A stretch of DNA of 54,033 nt, from positions 1 through 54,033 of the forward strand of contig NZ_CAMLJP010000031.1 of NCBI RefSeq assembly GCF_946480385.1. Direction: 5' to 3'. Under the pieces are notes generated by a model that saw only the letters and a list, made by a program, of their open reading frames with translations, had not been told where the DNA came from and made no database searches. Source of the DNA: an uncultured Azospirillum sp. Its GTDB lineage: Bacteria > Pseudomonadota > Alphaproteobacteria > Azospirillales > Azospirillaceae. This document shows positions 1 to 8,818 of the stretch, piece after piece (the first letter of the stretch is position 1; each line of letters starts with the position of its first letter). Both the position numbers and the translations under genes were made by a program.

Positions 1-790
1 CCCGTTCCGCCACCTCCGGCACGCTGTCGAACAGCGCATCGATGGCGTCCTGGCTGACCTCCGGCCCGCCCAGCTGCGGACCGTTCAGCAGATGGGCGTC
101 GGGCCGGGTATCGCCTAGCTTGCGGTGCGAGGCGACCTCGCCCGGGGCGTGATGCTGCGGGTCGGCGGCGGTCAGCCGGTCGACGCCCCAGATCTCGATC
201 ATCGTGTTCACGCGCTCTTCGATGTAGCGCAGCGTGTTGACGACCTTGGTGGTGCGCTGGCCGGTGATGTCCTGGAAGGAGCAGGCGGTCATGATCTCGA
301 TGCACCACGCCTCGATCGCATCGATCCGTTCGGCCAGATCGGCGTCGTCGCGCGGGATCGACATGGTGATTTCCTGAATCTTCTCCGTCGCGTTCAGGAT
401 GTCGGTGGTGGCGCGTTCGGTGGCGGCGACGATCTCGTCCAACTCGCCGGTCGCCGCCTCGATGCGGTTGGACCCGGTGTCGGTCGCCTTCAGGGCGGCG
501 ATGTCGCTGCGCGCCTCGCGCACCACCTGGGTGATGGCGGTCAGCTCCTGCTGGATGCGCGGGTCCTCGCCGGGAACGAAGGAGGTGAAGGCGCTGGACG
601 AGGTGCCGCTCAGCCGGTCGACCTGAGTTTCCAGCTTGCCCACCAGCCGGTGGAACTCGTCGGAGGCGACGACGCGGCTGCGCCGGTCGCGCATGCGCAA
701 AAAGGCCCGCCCCCGCGCCGTCTGCGACAGGGCCTCTTCCATCTGCAGATACTCTTGCTCGGTCAGTTCGAGCAGTGACCCGCCGCTCAT
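1..790 (-). CDS. CheZ-like chemotaxis protein phosphatase (3' end cut by window)
   Basis: About 263 residues are visible on the minus strand from an ATG at 790, with no stop before the window edge, so the C-terminus is missing. Residues 171-178 read SFQDITGQ, which matches the CheZ active-site signature; Asp174 and Gln178 would be the phosphatase residues. Long helical stretches at about 80-140 and 150-195 fit the CheZ four-helix bundle. CheZ dephosphorylates CheY-P in chemotaxis. The N-terminus is acidic and the segment after about residue 200 is proline/histidine-rich and variable, as in alphaproteobacterial CheZ-like proteins. No CheY gene is in the window. It is divergent from the HtrA-type protease. 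The family call is fairly secure; a role specifically in chemotaxis is inferred. Confidence 0.8.
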   Translation of the reverse strand, partial: MSGGSLLELTEQEYLQMEEALSQTARGRAFLRMRDRRSRVVASDEFHRLVGKLETQVDRLSGTSSSAFTSFVPGEDPRIQQELTAITQVVREARSDIAALKATDTGSNRIEAATGELDEIVAATERATTDILNATEKIQEITMSIPRDDADLAERIDAIEAWCIEIMTACSFQDITGQRTTKVVNTLRYIEERVNTMIEIWGVDRLTAADPQHHAPGEVASHRKLGDTRPDAHLLNGPQLGGPEVSQDAIDALFDSVPEVAER

Positions 791-1024
791 AGCGCTCAAC
801 CCGTTTTCGACAGCCGCGCCTCCCCGGTATTTCCGGGGGCTGCGCCGACCCTGTCCTATACCACCCAATTTCTTTACCGGGAGTTTCCGCCGTTGCCGCG
901 CTATCATCGCCCCAACGGGGTTTCCAGAGGGTGGACAGGCTTGAACCGCCTTCCTTTTTTTCCCAAATCAGCCCGATCTAGCGACGATCTGCACAAGAAA
1001 CTCCCAGCAAGAAAGGAAAAGGCC

Positions 1025-2167
1025 ATGAAGAGGGCGGTGCGTCCGGTGGTGTTTGCTGCGGCAGTCGGACTGGCGGCGGTGACCGGCGGCGCGCTGGTCG
1101 CCCCGGCCGACTCGGCGCTGGGCCGGTTCGGTTCCGCCGTCGGCCTCGGCTCTTCGCCCGCGGCGGCTGCACTGCCGCTGGGCGCGGTCGGCGGCGGTAC
1201 CATCGCCCCGATGCTGGAGCAGGTGACGCCGGCCGTCGTGAACATCTCGGTGCTGAGCCAAGCGCCCCAGGCGGAAAATCCGCTACTGCGCGACCCGTTC
1301 TTCCGCCGCTTCTTCAACCTGCCGGACCAGATGCCGCAGTCCAGGCCGCAGGTCAGCGCCGGGTCCGGCGTGATCGTCGACGCCCGCAACGGCTATGTCG
1401 TCACCAACAACCATGTGGTGGAGAATGCGCAGGAGATCGCGGTCACCCTGAAGGACCGCCGCCGCCTGCGCGCCAAGCTGATCGGCCGCGACGCCGCCAC
1501 CGACATCGCGCTGTTGCAGATCAAGGCCGACGGGCTGACAGCCCTGCCCATCGGCGACTCGGACCGCGCGAAGGTCGGCGATTTCGTCGTCGCCATCGGC
1601 AACCCGTTCGGGCTGGGGCAGACGGTGACCTCCGGCATCGTCTCGGCCCTCGGCCGCAGCGGCCTGAAGATCGAGGGGTACGAGGACTTCATCCAGACCG
1701 ACGCCTCGATCAACCCCGGCAATTCCGGCGGCGCGCTGGTCAATTTCCAGGGCGAGTTGATCGGCATCAACACCGCCATCATTGGCCCGGCCGGCGGCTC
1801 GGTCGGCATCGGCTTCGCCGTGCCGGTCAGCATTGTCCGCTCGGTGATGGAGCAGCTGCGCGAATATGGCGAGGTGCGGCGCGGCCGGCTGGGCGTCGCC
1901 ATCCAGGATCTGACGCCCGATCTGGCGGAAAGCATGAGCCTGAAGGGCGACGAAGGTGCACTGATCGCCAAGATCGAGCGCGGATCGCCGGCCGACAGCG
2001 GAGGCTTGCGCAGCGGCGACGTGGTGATCGCAGTCGATGGCCGGCCGGTGCGCAGCGCCACCGATTTCCGCAACCGCATCGGTCTTCTGCGCGTCGGTAC
2101 GCCGGTGCAGTTGACGGTGATGCGCGAGGGCGGGCAAAAGTCGGTTACCGTCCGCACCGCCCGCTGA
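1025..2167 (+). CDS. Do/DegQ-family periplasmic serine protease (HtrA)
   Basis: A 380-residue protein starting at ATG 1025, preceded by an AGGAAAAGG Shine-Dalgarno. An in-frame extension to 893 lacks such a site. Residues 1-30 are a hydrophobic signal/anchor segment. The trypsin-like domain carries a complete catalytic triad: His130 in TNNHVV, Asp160 in ATDIAL and Ser234 in NPGNSGGAL. A single PDZ domain occupies about 285-375. HtrA/Do proteases degrade or refold misfolded envelope proteins; one PDZ makes it closer to DegS/DegQ-short or AlgW-like forms than to two-PDZ DegP. It is followed after 26 bp by a co-directional gene, possibly in one transcript. No sigma-E-type promoter was identified. 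Confidence 0.93.
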   Translation: MKRAVRPVVFAAAVGLAAVTGGALVAPADSALGRFGSAVGLGSSPAAAALPLGAVGGGTIAPMLEQVTPAVVNISVLSQAPQAENPLLRDPFFRRFFNLPDQMPQSRPQVSAGSGVIVDARNGYVVTNNHVVENAQEIAVTLKDRRRLRAKLIGRDAATDIALLQIKADGLTALPIGDSDRAKVGDFVVAIGNPFGLGQTVTSGIVSALGRSGLKIEGYEDFIQTDASINPGNSGGALVNFQGELIGINTAIIGPAGGSVGIGFAVPVSIVRSVMEQLREYGEVRRGRLGVAIQDLTPDLAESMSLKGDEGALIAKIERGSPADSGGLRSGDVVIAVDGRPVRSATDFRNRIGLLRVGTPVQLTVMREGGQKSVTVRTAR

Positions 2168-2193
2168 CCGTTTAGGAGCCACCCCGTACCGGC

Positions 2194-2964
2194 ATGATGC
2201 GTTCCAACCCTCCCCGCCGCCCGGCCGCCCCGCCGGCCCCCACGCCCGGCCGCAGCGCGGCCCAGCGCCAGCGCGAGATCGCGACGCTGCTGATGCGGCT
2301 CGACGCCATGCTGAAGCAGTCGGCGGATCTGGCACAGACGGCGCGCGAGCGGGTGTCGGTCGGTGGGCTGGCCCGCTACCGTCGTTTCAGCCGGCGGGTG
2401 CGCGACTTCTTCGCGCTGGCCGCCCTGACGCAGGAGCGGCTGGACGCGGCGCCGGAGGAGATGGAGGATCTGATCGATCCCATGACCACCGCGCTGGAGC
2501 GTCTGCACGCCCGCATGGTGGTCCAGTTCGTGGAGGGCAGCGCCGGCTTCTTCGCCAGCTTCGCGCGGGTGAAGGCTCTGCCCATCGGCACCCACGAGAT
2601 GTGCGGGGTGGAACTGCGCGGCGTGCTGGAGATCCGCAAATTCCTCGACGACCCGCTCTATGAGGGGGAGCGGGGACAGGCGCTGCGTGCCGAGGCCGAC
2701 CGCATCGCGGCCCTGATCCGCCGCGTGATGGACCGCATTCCGCCGCTGCCCGATTTCGGCGACGAACCGAGCATCGGCCCGCGCGGCACGTTGAACAGTC
2801 CGCTGAAGGGGCCCAACGCCCATATGCCGCCCGGTCGCGCTGCCGCCCGACCTGCTGTGGCTCGGCCGGCCAACATGCCGCCGCCCGCTCCGCCGGCGCC
2901 GAACCCCAGCACCGAAGTCCGTTCGCTGAGCCTCGACCAGTTCGAGGACGACGACGAGGAATAG
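2194..2964 (+). CDS. Conserved-looking protein of unknown function, proline-rich ends
   Basis: A 256-residue protein that I do not recognise. It starts at ATG 2194 (a second ATG follows at once); the nearest purine-rich site, GGAG, is about 16 bases upstream, so the start is uncertain. The N-terminal 25 residues are Pro/Arg-rich. Residues 25-185 are helical and Ala/Arg/Leu-rich with no membrane segment. Residues 190-235 are Pro/Ala-rich and probably disordered, and the last residues are a run of Asp/Glu. It lies 26 bp after the HtrA-type protease in the same direction, so co-transcription is likely. A hairpin follows its stop. Codon use matches its neighbours and argues for a real gene. Confidence 0.7.
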   Translation: MMRSNPPRRPAAPPAPTPGRSAAQRQREIATLLMRLDAMLKQSADLAQTARERVSVGGLARYRRFSRRVRDFFALAALTQERLDAAPEEMEDLIDPMTTALERLHARMVVQFVEGSAGFFASFARVKALPIGTHEMCGVELRGVLEIRKFLDDPLYEGERGQALRAEADRIAALIRRVMDRIPPLPDFGDEPSIGPRGTLNSPLKGPNAHMPPGRAAARPAVARPANMPPPAPPAPNPSTEVRSLSLDQFEDDDEE

Positions 2965-2972
2965 GAAGGGAA

Positions 2973-2996
2973 GGGGGCGGCGCGGGCACCGCCCCC
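2973..2996. terminator. Hairpin between convergent genes
   Basis: GGGGGCGG (2973-2980) pairs with CCGCCCCC (2989-2996) over an 8-base loop. It sits between the convergent ends of the 2194-2964 gene and the small lipoprotein gene. There is no T tract, so its efficiency is uncertain. Confidence 0.5.
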
Positions 2997-3004
2997 ACCG
3001 TCCG

Positions 3005-3256
3005 TTACCGGCGGTGCTTGCCCTCATCCGCCGTCAAGGCGCCGACAGCGGCGCCGGCGGCACCGCCCAACAGGCCGCCATAGATCGCGCTGCCGCCGGT
3101 GACGGCGCCGATGGCCGCACCGCCGGCCGCACCGATGGCGCCGCCGGTCAGCGCGCGGTTCTCGCGATGATTCAGGTTCGAACAGCCGCCGAGCAGGGTC
3201 GCGCCGATCAGCAGCGCCGTCGCTCCGGTGGTGAATGTCCGCGTGGTGATCTTCAT
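3005..3256 (-). CDS. Small glycine-zipper lipoprotein
   Basis: An 83-residue protein with a signal peptide ending in a lipobox, LLGGC (Cys25), so it is probably lipidated and exported. Residues 36-75 form a glycine-zipper of repeated Gly/Ala every third or fourth residue, as in the 17-kDa/SlyB/YMGG-like outer-membrane lipoproteins. The C-terminus is short, charged and His/Lys/Arg-rich. These proteins sit in the outer membrane and are often envelope-stress responsive. The start follows a purine-rich site, AAGGAAGAG. Family membership is clear; its specific role is unknown. Confidence 0.85.
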   Translation of the reverse strand: MKITTRTFTTGATALLIGATLLGGCSNLNHRENRALTGGAIGAAGGAAIGAVTGGSAIYGGLLGGAAGAAVGALTADEGKHRR

Positions 3257-3724
3257 CGGTCTCTTCCTTCAAGCGTAGGCACGGCAACACAAAGGACCGC
3301 CGCCGAATCCCGCATCGTCGGGCAAGGCAGTGCGGTCAAGTTTATGTTTGGTGAGTGCCGCCGCCCGGTGCTGTGACCATTTCGGGGTATTCGCCCTATC
3401 CGTGCGGGGCGTGCCACCCCATTCGGTGTTCGAAGGTTGCAGAGGAGGGTGACAAAGTTCAGGCGGTCATTGGCCAGGGCGGCCATTGTCGGCGGGGTGC
3501 AAATTTCCTTCATTTTATTATGGTTACCACATTGTGTGGTAAGACCACATCAATTGTGTACGGACGATTACAAAGAGACGCAAATTTCTCAATGAAAAAT
3601 CATTGTGGCTTGTCTAGGACACCCTTTCGGCCCCGAAGCATCATGCTTCGGGAAACAGAGATCGGCCGTTGCCGCGGGGGCTTGGACTCTCCACGGCGAA
3701 AGGCCGGCGCAGGGAAGACCAGAG
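3257..3724. other. Gene-free AT-rich intergenic stretch
   Basis: This gap of about 470 bp holds no convincing gene. The part from 3490 to 3620 is much richer in A+T than the rest of the window. It contains a 19-bp palindrome (3524-3542), a second inverted repeat CAATGA-aaaa-TCATTG (3590-3605) and a 9-bp direct repeat GCAAATTTC (3499-3507 and 3580-3588). These look like promoter or operator sequences for the lipoprotein gene on one side and the small gene at 3725 on the other. Confidence 0.55.
3524..3542. promoter_or_regulatory. 19-bp palindrome, candidate operator
   Basis: TTACCACA (3524-3531), spacer TTG, TGTGGTAA (3535-3542): a perfect 8-bp inverted repeat. A partial second copy, ACCACATcaaTTGTGT, follows at 3544-3559. 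Dimeric regulators typically bind such sites. The cognate protein is unknown. Confidence 0.45.
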
Positions 3725-3988
3725 ATGACGATCGACGACAGGGATTTGGACAGGGGCGGACCAGCTCGCTTGCCATCCGCACCGCCGCCCGATGCACAAT
3801 TGGGGCGGATCATCGAAATGGCGTTCTCCGGCTTGTGGGTGATCCGGCGCCATGGGGCGTTGACCGAGGTCGGTGGACGGCTCTACTGGCCCGACCACGC
3901 TTCGTTGGAACGCGCGGCGGCGCAGGACGGCGTGCACCTGTCCGACATCGTCATCCACACCGGCCGACTCGGCTCCGACAGGCGATAG
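3725..3988 (+). CDS. Hypothetical 87-aa protein
   Basis: An 87-residue open frame from ATG 3725, with a weak purine-rich stretch (AGGGAAG) upstream. It begins with an acidic, Pro-rich 25 residues and continues with a compact segment having a WVIRRHG core and a YWPDHASLERAA motif, resembling a small alpha/beta fold. I recognise no family. The same frame stays open upstream to 3605 but without a better start. It is one of two small genes in an unusual stretch, and homologues would be needed to be sure it is expressed. Confidence 0.5.
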   Translation: MTIDDRDLDRGGPARLPSAPPPDAQLGRIIEMAFSGLWVIRRHGALTEVGGRLYWPDHASLERAAAQDGVHLSDIVIHTGRLGSDRR

Positions 3989-4125
3989 GAGGACGGCCAT
4001 TCTCCTTCCGGGGGATGGGAACGCGACGAACGGACAGTTGCGCGGGTGACAGGCTTCTTCCAATATCCGATGGATCGGCGGCCGTCAGAACTGGACGTTC
4101 CGCAATCTCCGTTTCATTGGGGCCT

Positions 4126-4344
4126 ATGGAAGACATCGACCGCCAAAGAACGCTTGCCTATTTCGAAAGGCTGGGAAAAGAGCGGGTTCGACTCTATACC
4201 GCCATCGACTGCGAGCGTTTTCTCGGCGACTGGCAGGTCCGTGAATTGGCCGACCAGTGGCTTGACGCCAAGAATGCGGAAGACAGGCCGCGTTTGCTTG
4301 GCCGGCCGTTGTGGCGGCGGCTGTTGGCCGACCGTCGTCCCTGA
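4126..4344 (+). CDS. Hypothetical 72-aa protein
   Basis: Seventy-two residues from ATG 4126, strongly charged (Asp/Glu/Arg/Lys) and predicted all-helical, with a central LADQWLDAKN segment and a Trp/Arg-rich C-terminus. No membrane segment or known motif was seen. The upstream site is weak (GGGGCCT). The frame continues upstream without a better start. It follows the 87-aa gene by 137 bp in the same orientation. Composition is plausible for a cytosolic small protein, but support is limited to length and codon use. Confidence 0.45.
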   Translation: MEDIDRQRTLAYFERLGKERVRLYTAIDCERFLGDWQVRELADQWLDAKNAEDRPRLLGRPLWRRLLADRRP

Positions 4345-4619
4345 CCGTTCTTCCCGTCCCCGCTTCGGCAACGGCCCCGGTCGTCCGGCGCCCCGTCCGG
4401 CCGGATGGTGAGATAGGCCGACCCGTCGATCCGCATAAAACCTACCCCTTATCGTCGTTCCAATCTCCGCCCCAGCCCTGCCAAGGCGGGATGACTTTGT
4501 CGGCACCCCACAATAGGTGGTGGCCGCTGCCGCTTAAACACGGGTAGCGTTCGGCGGAACCGTCACCCGCCGGGCGGTGTTACCGTTTCCGGCTAAGCAA
4601 GAAGTGGCCGTATCCCCAC

Positions 4620-6287
4620 ATGGTTTCCGACACGATGCCGTTGCGCGCGCTGCGTTCCCATTCCTCTCCGCTCTACCGGCTGCCCGGTTCGGCGCTGGTC
4701 CTGATTGCCTGCACCGCCGCGGTTCTGCTGACCATCGGGCTGTCGGCGGTCTTCGCCTGGCGTGACCGCGACGAGGCGGTCCAGCAGGCAACCGGCGTCG
4801 CCGGCAACATCGGCCTGCTGGCGGCGGAGCATGCCGCCCGGCTGATCGAGTCGGGAGACCTGCTGCTGACCCAGACGGCGACGCTGGCCGGTCCGGCCGG
4901 GACGCCGCTGCCCGACGACGCGGCAACGCGCGACCGCATGGCCCTGCTGGCGGCCAGCGCCCCCCATGTGGTCGGGCTGGAGATCCGCGATCCGTCGGGC
5001 GCGCTGCGGCTGTCGAGCCTGTCCGACGCGGCGCCGGGCGGCGCCCGGCCGGTACTGAAGCCGGACGGCATGACCATCGGCATCGGGCGGATGAGCGGCA
5101 GACCAGGGGGACGTTCGGTCATCACGCTGGCACAACCCCTGCCGGGTGCGGCAGGCGGCGCGCCGCGCGGCTGGGCGGTGGCCGGACTGGACGCGCGGGC
5201 CTTCCGCGACGTCTACCACTCGCTCGACGTCGGCTATGGCCACAGCATCGCCATTCTGCAGCCGGACGGCACCCCGCTGCTGCGCGAGCCGGAGGGCGGC
5301 GGCGTCATGGGCGGCAATGCCGGGGACGACACCGCCAGCCATGCCGACGACATCGTCGTCACCCGCCCGGTGGGCGACACCGGCCTGTCGGCCATGGTGA
5401 CCATCGCCACCGGCAGCGTGCTGCGCCGCTGGAGCGAGCGGCTGTGGATCTACGCCGCCTTCGCCGCCGCGGCCTGCGCCACGGTCGCGGTGATCGGCGC
5501 CCTCGCCATCCAGCGTGCCCGGCGCGAGCGCGAGGCGGAGGACGCCCTGCAGCACGCCTATGACACGCTGGAGGAGCATGTCCACCAGCGCACCGCCCAG
5601 CTGGAGCGCGCCAACGCCCAGCTGGAGGCGGCGGTGACCGACAAGGAGGTCCTGCTGAAGGAGGTGCAGCACCGGGTGAAGAACAACCTTCAGGTCATCT
5701 GCAGCCTGCTGCGCCTGCAGGCGGCCCGCATCGACGAGCAGGCCCGCCGCGGCTTCGACGAGAGCCTGCGACGCATCCAGACCATGAGCCTGTTGCACGA
5801 ACTGCTTCACCGCTCCGAAGAGCCGGCGCACATCAACTTCGCCGACGCGCTGCGCCAGATGTGCGACGGGCTGGTCCGTTCCGACAATCCGACCGCCGCC
5901 CGGCTGGAACTGGAGGCGCAGGACTGGATCGTCGACGCCGACCGCGCCACGCCGCTGGCCATCGCCACCAGCGAACTGGTGTCGAACGCGCTGCTGCACG
6001 CCTTCCCGCACGGGCATCCCGGCACCGTCCGCGTGATGCTGGAGCGCGACGAGGCCGGCATGCGGCTGATCGTGCGCGACGACGGCGTCGGGCTGCCCGC
6101 CGGCATGCCGAGCCAGCACAAGCGTCCCGGTCGCGGCGGTTCCAGCAGCGGCCTCGGCCTGAATCTGGTGCAGGCGCTGTCCCATCAGGCCGGCGCCACG
6201 CTGAAGATCGAGCGCGACAGCGGCACCATCTTCACCCTGACCATTCCCGAACAGCCGGCCCGCCAGCGCGCCAAGACGGCGGCTTAG
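4620..6287 (+). CDS. Membrane sensor histidine kinase, HisKA_2/HWE type
   Basis: A 555-residue sensor kinase. TM1 lies at about 24-46 and TM2 at about 275-297, bracketing an extracytoplasmic Cache/PAS-like sensor domain (50-270). A short coiled coil (300-345) leads to the dimerisation domain with His351 in VQHRVKNNLQVI, the signature of HisKA_2 kinases. The ATPase domain has the N box SELVSNALLHAF and G boxes DDGVGLP and GLGLNLV. Such kinases often phosphorylate general-stress or single-domain response regulators (for example PhyR) in Alphaproteobacteria; no partner regulator is adjacent, so it is an orphan here. ATG 4620 is used, with ATG 4635 as an alternative. A hairpin terminator follows. 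Confidence 0.9.
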   Translation: MVSDTMPLRALRSHSSPLYRLPGSALVLIACTAAVLLTIGLSAVFAWRDRDEAVQQATGVAGNIGLLAAEHAARLIESGDLLLTQTATLAGPAGTPLPDDAATRDRMALLAASAPHVVGLEIRDPSGALRLSSLSDAAPGGARPVLKPDGMTIGIGRMSGRPGGRSVITLAQPLPGAAGGAPRGWAVAGLDARAFRDVYHSLDVGYGHSIAILQPDGTPLLREPEGGGVMGGNAGDDTASHADDIVVTRPVGDTGLSAMVTIATGSVLRRWSERLWIYAAFAAAACATVAVIGALAIQRARREREAEDALQHAYDTLEEHVHQRTAQLERANAQLEAAVTDKEVLLKEVQHRVKNNLQVICSLLRLQAARIDEQARRGFDESLRRIQTMSLLHELLHRSEEPAHINFADALRQMCDGLVRSDNPTAARLELEAQDWIVDADRATPLAIATSELVSNALLHAFPHGHPGTVRVMLERDEAGMRLIVRDDGVGLPAGMPSQHKRPGRGGSSSGLGLNLVQALSHQAGATLKIERDSGTIFTLTIPEQPARQRAKTAA

Positions 6288-6325
6288 GGAAGCAACCGTC
6301 CGATACGGCTCGCTTGAAACGAGAA

Positions 6326-6357
6326 GGGCCTCCCCATCCGGCCGGAGGGGGAGGCCC
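6326..6357. terminator. Terminator hairpin between kinase gene and dps
   Basis: GGGCCTCCCC (6326-6335) pairs perfectly with GGGGAGGCCC (6348-6357) over a 12-base loop, between two convergent genes. It lacks a long T run on either side. Confidence 0.65.
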
Positions 6358-6397
6358 TGAACCTCAGTCGTGAACCGCCATGCGACGGTAACTGCGA

Positions 6398-6865
6398 CTA
6401 CTCCAGCATGCTGCGCAGCATCCAGGCGGTCTTGTCGTGGATCTGCAGACGCTGGGTCAGCAGGTCGGCGGTCGGCTCGTCGCTGCCCTGTTCGGCCAGC
6501 GGGAAGACGCTACGGATGGTGCGGGCCGCGGCCTCATGGCCTTCGACCAGCTGGCGGATCATGTCGTTCGCCTTGGGAACGCCCGCCTCTTCCTTGATCG
6601 AGGCCAGCTGCGCGAACTGCGAGAAGCTGCCCGGCGCCGGATAGCCCAGCGCGCGGATGCGCTCCGCGATCTCGTCCAGCGCGGTCCACAGCTCCGTGTA
6701 CTGGGTCATGAACATGGTGTGGAGCGTGTTGAACATCGGCCCGGTGACGTTCCAGTGGAACGAATGGGTCTTGATGTAGAGCGCGAAGGTGTCGGCCAGA
6801 ACCTTGTTCAGCCCTTCGGCGATGGATTTGCGGTCTGCGTCCGAGATCCCGATGTCGATCTTCAT
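6398..6865 (-). CDS. dps: Dps-family DNA-protecting ferritin
   Basis: A 155-residue protein starting at ATG 6865, preceded by AAGGATCGAAGA; a longer in-frame extension to 6961 is unlikely. It has the Dps signature [14 protein letters not shown] (about residues 34-47) with the ferroxidase His residues and the partner Asp/Glu in the [11 protein letters not shown] helix. Dps dodecamers oxidise and store iron using H2O2 and coat DNA in stationary phase or oxidative stress. Length is typical. The gene stands alone; no OxyR or Fur site was confidently identified upstream. Confidence 0.95.
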   Translation of the reverse strand: MKIDIGISDADRKSIAEGLNKVLADTFALYIKTHSFHWNVTGPMFNTLHTMFMTQYTELWTALDEIAERIRALGYPAPGSFSQFAQLASIKEEAGVPKANDMIRQLVEGHEAAARTIRSVFPLAEQGSDEPTADLLTQRLQIHDKTAWMLRSMLE

Positions 6866-7057
6866 TCTTCGATCCTTTTTGTTGGGTCCTGCATTGTACC
6901 CCGGCTTTGGCCCCGGCTTCGGCGCGGCTGTCAGCGGCCGCCGCCCCGCGGTCCCGGACAACAGCTTGGGCGCAGGCGGATCGTTTCAAGTCTGATGCGG
7001 CCAAACTTCGCGGATGGGAGGCGAGACTTCGGGGTATATGCCGCCCGACGCACCTCC

Positions 7058-8770
7058 TCAGCCCGCCCGCAGCCGGCCGATGAAGTGCGTCACCTCGCGG
7101 TTCAGCGTCACTGCCTGACCGTCCAGCAGTTCCGCGGCGCGCAGAACCTCGCCGGCCGCGGTGCCGGTCTCGCCGGCGCTGGTGGAGACCGTGGCGATGG
7201 TTTGGGAGACTTCGGCGGTGCCGGCGGCAGCCTCCTGCACGTTGCGGGTGATCTCCTCCGTCGCGGCGGCCTGCTGTTCCATGGCGCCGGCGATGGAGCC
7301 GACGATCTCGTCGATGCCGACCACCGTCTCGCCCACCCCCTTGATGGCGGCGACGGCGGCCCCGGTCACCTGCTGCATGGAGGTGATCTGGGTGCCGATC
7401 TCTTCGGTCGCCTTGGCGGTCTGGGTGGCGAGGCTCTTCACCTCGCTCGCCACCACGGCGAAGCCCTTGCCGGCCTCGCCGGCGCGGGCCGCCTCGATGG
7501 TCGCGTTCAGCGCCAGCAGGTTGGTCTGGGCGGCGATGGAGTTGATGAGGCCGACGATCTCGCCGATGCGGTTGGCGGCGTCGGACAGGCCGACGACATG
7601 GGCGTTGGTCTCCTCCACCGCCCGTACGGCACCGCGCACCATCTCGAAGGAGCGACGGACCTGACCGCCGATCTCGGCGATGGAGGCCGACATCTCCTCC
7701 GTCGCGGCAGCCGCCGTCTGGACGCTGCTCCCCGCCTGGGCGCTGGCGGCGGCGACGGTGGCGGCCTGCCGGTTGGCGCTGTTGGCGCGTTCCAGCATGC
7801 CGGCGGCGTTGCTGCGCACCTGATGGGCGCCGGCCCCCACCTGCTGCACCACCTCGGCCACGCGGGCTTCGAACAGGTCGGCCAGTTCCTGAATGGCGCG
7901 GCGCTTCTCCGCCTCGGCCTCCGCCTTCTGGCGCTGCTGGTCGGCGGTCAGCCGCTCCACCTCACGCGCGTTGGTCTGGAACACCTCCAGCGCGCGGGCC
8001 ATGGCGCCGATCTCGTTGTGCATCCAGCCGCCCTCGACCGTGGTGTCGAGTTTTCCGGCGGCCAGATCGGCCGTGTTGCTCGACAGCCGCTGCAGCGGCC
8101 GGGTGATGGACCGCGCCAACAGCAGCCCGGCCGCCATCATCGCCGCCAGCAGCCCGGCCATCACCAGCGCGAAGTCGCGGCGGGCCGACGCCGCGGCGTC
8201 GCGGGTGGCCTGGGTGGTGGTGGCGGTGGAGCGGCCGATGGCCTCCTGCGTTTCCATCACCTTGGCGGTCAGGGCGGCGAACTGGCCGTCGGTATGGGCC
8301 ATCATCGGGATGCCGATCAGGCGGTCGATGGCCGCCATCTGGTTCATCTCGTCCACCGCCTTGGCATAGGCGCCGATCCGCACCGACACCTCGTCCAGCA
8401 TCGCCCGCTCCGCCTCGGCCAGCGGCATGGCACGCAGTTCGGCGATGGCGGCGCGCGCCTTGCCCAGGTTGGCGGCGATGGCGTCGCGCATGGTCTGCAG
8501 CTTGGCCTCCTCGATGCCGGAGCCCGACAATGCCAGGTGCCGCGACACGTCGCTGTGGATGACGTAGGCGATGGCGACCAGCCGGTCGATCCGGCCCAGC
8601 CGCTCCGCCGCCTCGCGGTGGATGCCGTCCACGGCACCCAGCGCCTGCTCCGACTGGCGGTCGGCCAGCACCAGCGCCGCCACCGTCAGGACGATCCCCA
8701 TCAGGGGCGCCGCGAAGACCCGGCCCGCCACCGACAGGCCCGACAGACGCGCAAAGACACCGCCGTTCAT
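7058..8770 (-). CDS. Methyl-accepting chemotaxis protein
   Basis: A 570-residue chemoreceptor. ATG 8770 is chosen over a TTG at 8782. TM1 is at about 15-36 and TM2 at about 202-222, with a helical periplasmic sensor domain of roughly 165 residues between them (four-helix-bundle-like). HAMP follows at about 220-270. The signalling domain contains the conserved hairpin tip with [20 protein letters not shown] and flanking glutamate/glutamine-rich methylation helices. It ends without a CheR-tethering pentapeptide. It lies 48 bp downstream of a secreted Cache-like protein gene in the same direction, suggesting a two-gene unit in which the exported protein could present ligand to this receptor (inference). 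Confidence 0.94.
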   Translation of the reverse strand: MNGGVFARLSGLSVAGRVFAAPLMGIVLTVAALVLADRQSEQALGAVDGIHREAAERLGRIDRLVAIAYVIHSDVSRHLALSGSGIEEAKLQTMRDAIAANLGKARAAIAELRAMPLAEAERAMLDEVSVRIGAYAKAVDEMNQMAAIDRLIGIPMMAHTDGQFAALTAKVMETQEAIGRSTATTTQATRDAAASARRDFALVMAGLLAAMMAAGLLLARSITRPLQRLSSNTADLAAGKLDTTVEGGWMHNEIGAMARALEVFQTNAREVERLTADQQRQKAEAEAEKRRAIQELADLFEARVAEVVQQVGAGAHQVRSNAAGMLERANSANRQAATVAAASAQAGSSVQTAAAATEEMSASIAEIGGQVRRSFEMVRGAVRAVEETNAHVVGLSDAANRIGEIVGLINSIAAQTNLLALNATIEAARAGEAGKGFAVVASEVKSLATQTAKATEEIGTQITSMQQVTGAAVAAIKGVGETVVGIDEIVGSIAGAMEQQAAATEEITRNVQEAAAGTAEVSQTIATVSTSAGETGTAAGEVLRAAELLDGQAVTLNREVTHFIGRLRAG

Positions 8771-8818
8771 GCTCACCCCCAACAGCTCCCCGCCATTCGA
8801 CGTCTTACGCCGCAGCGG

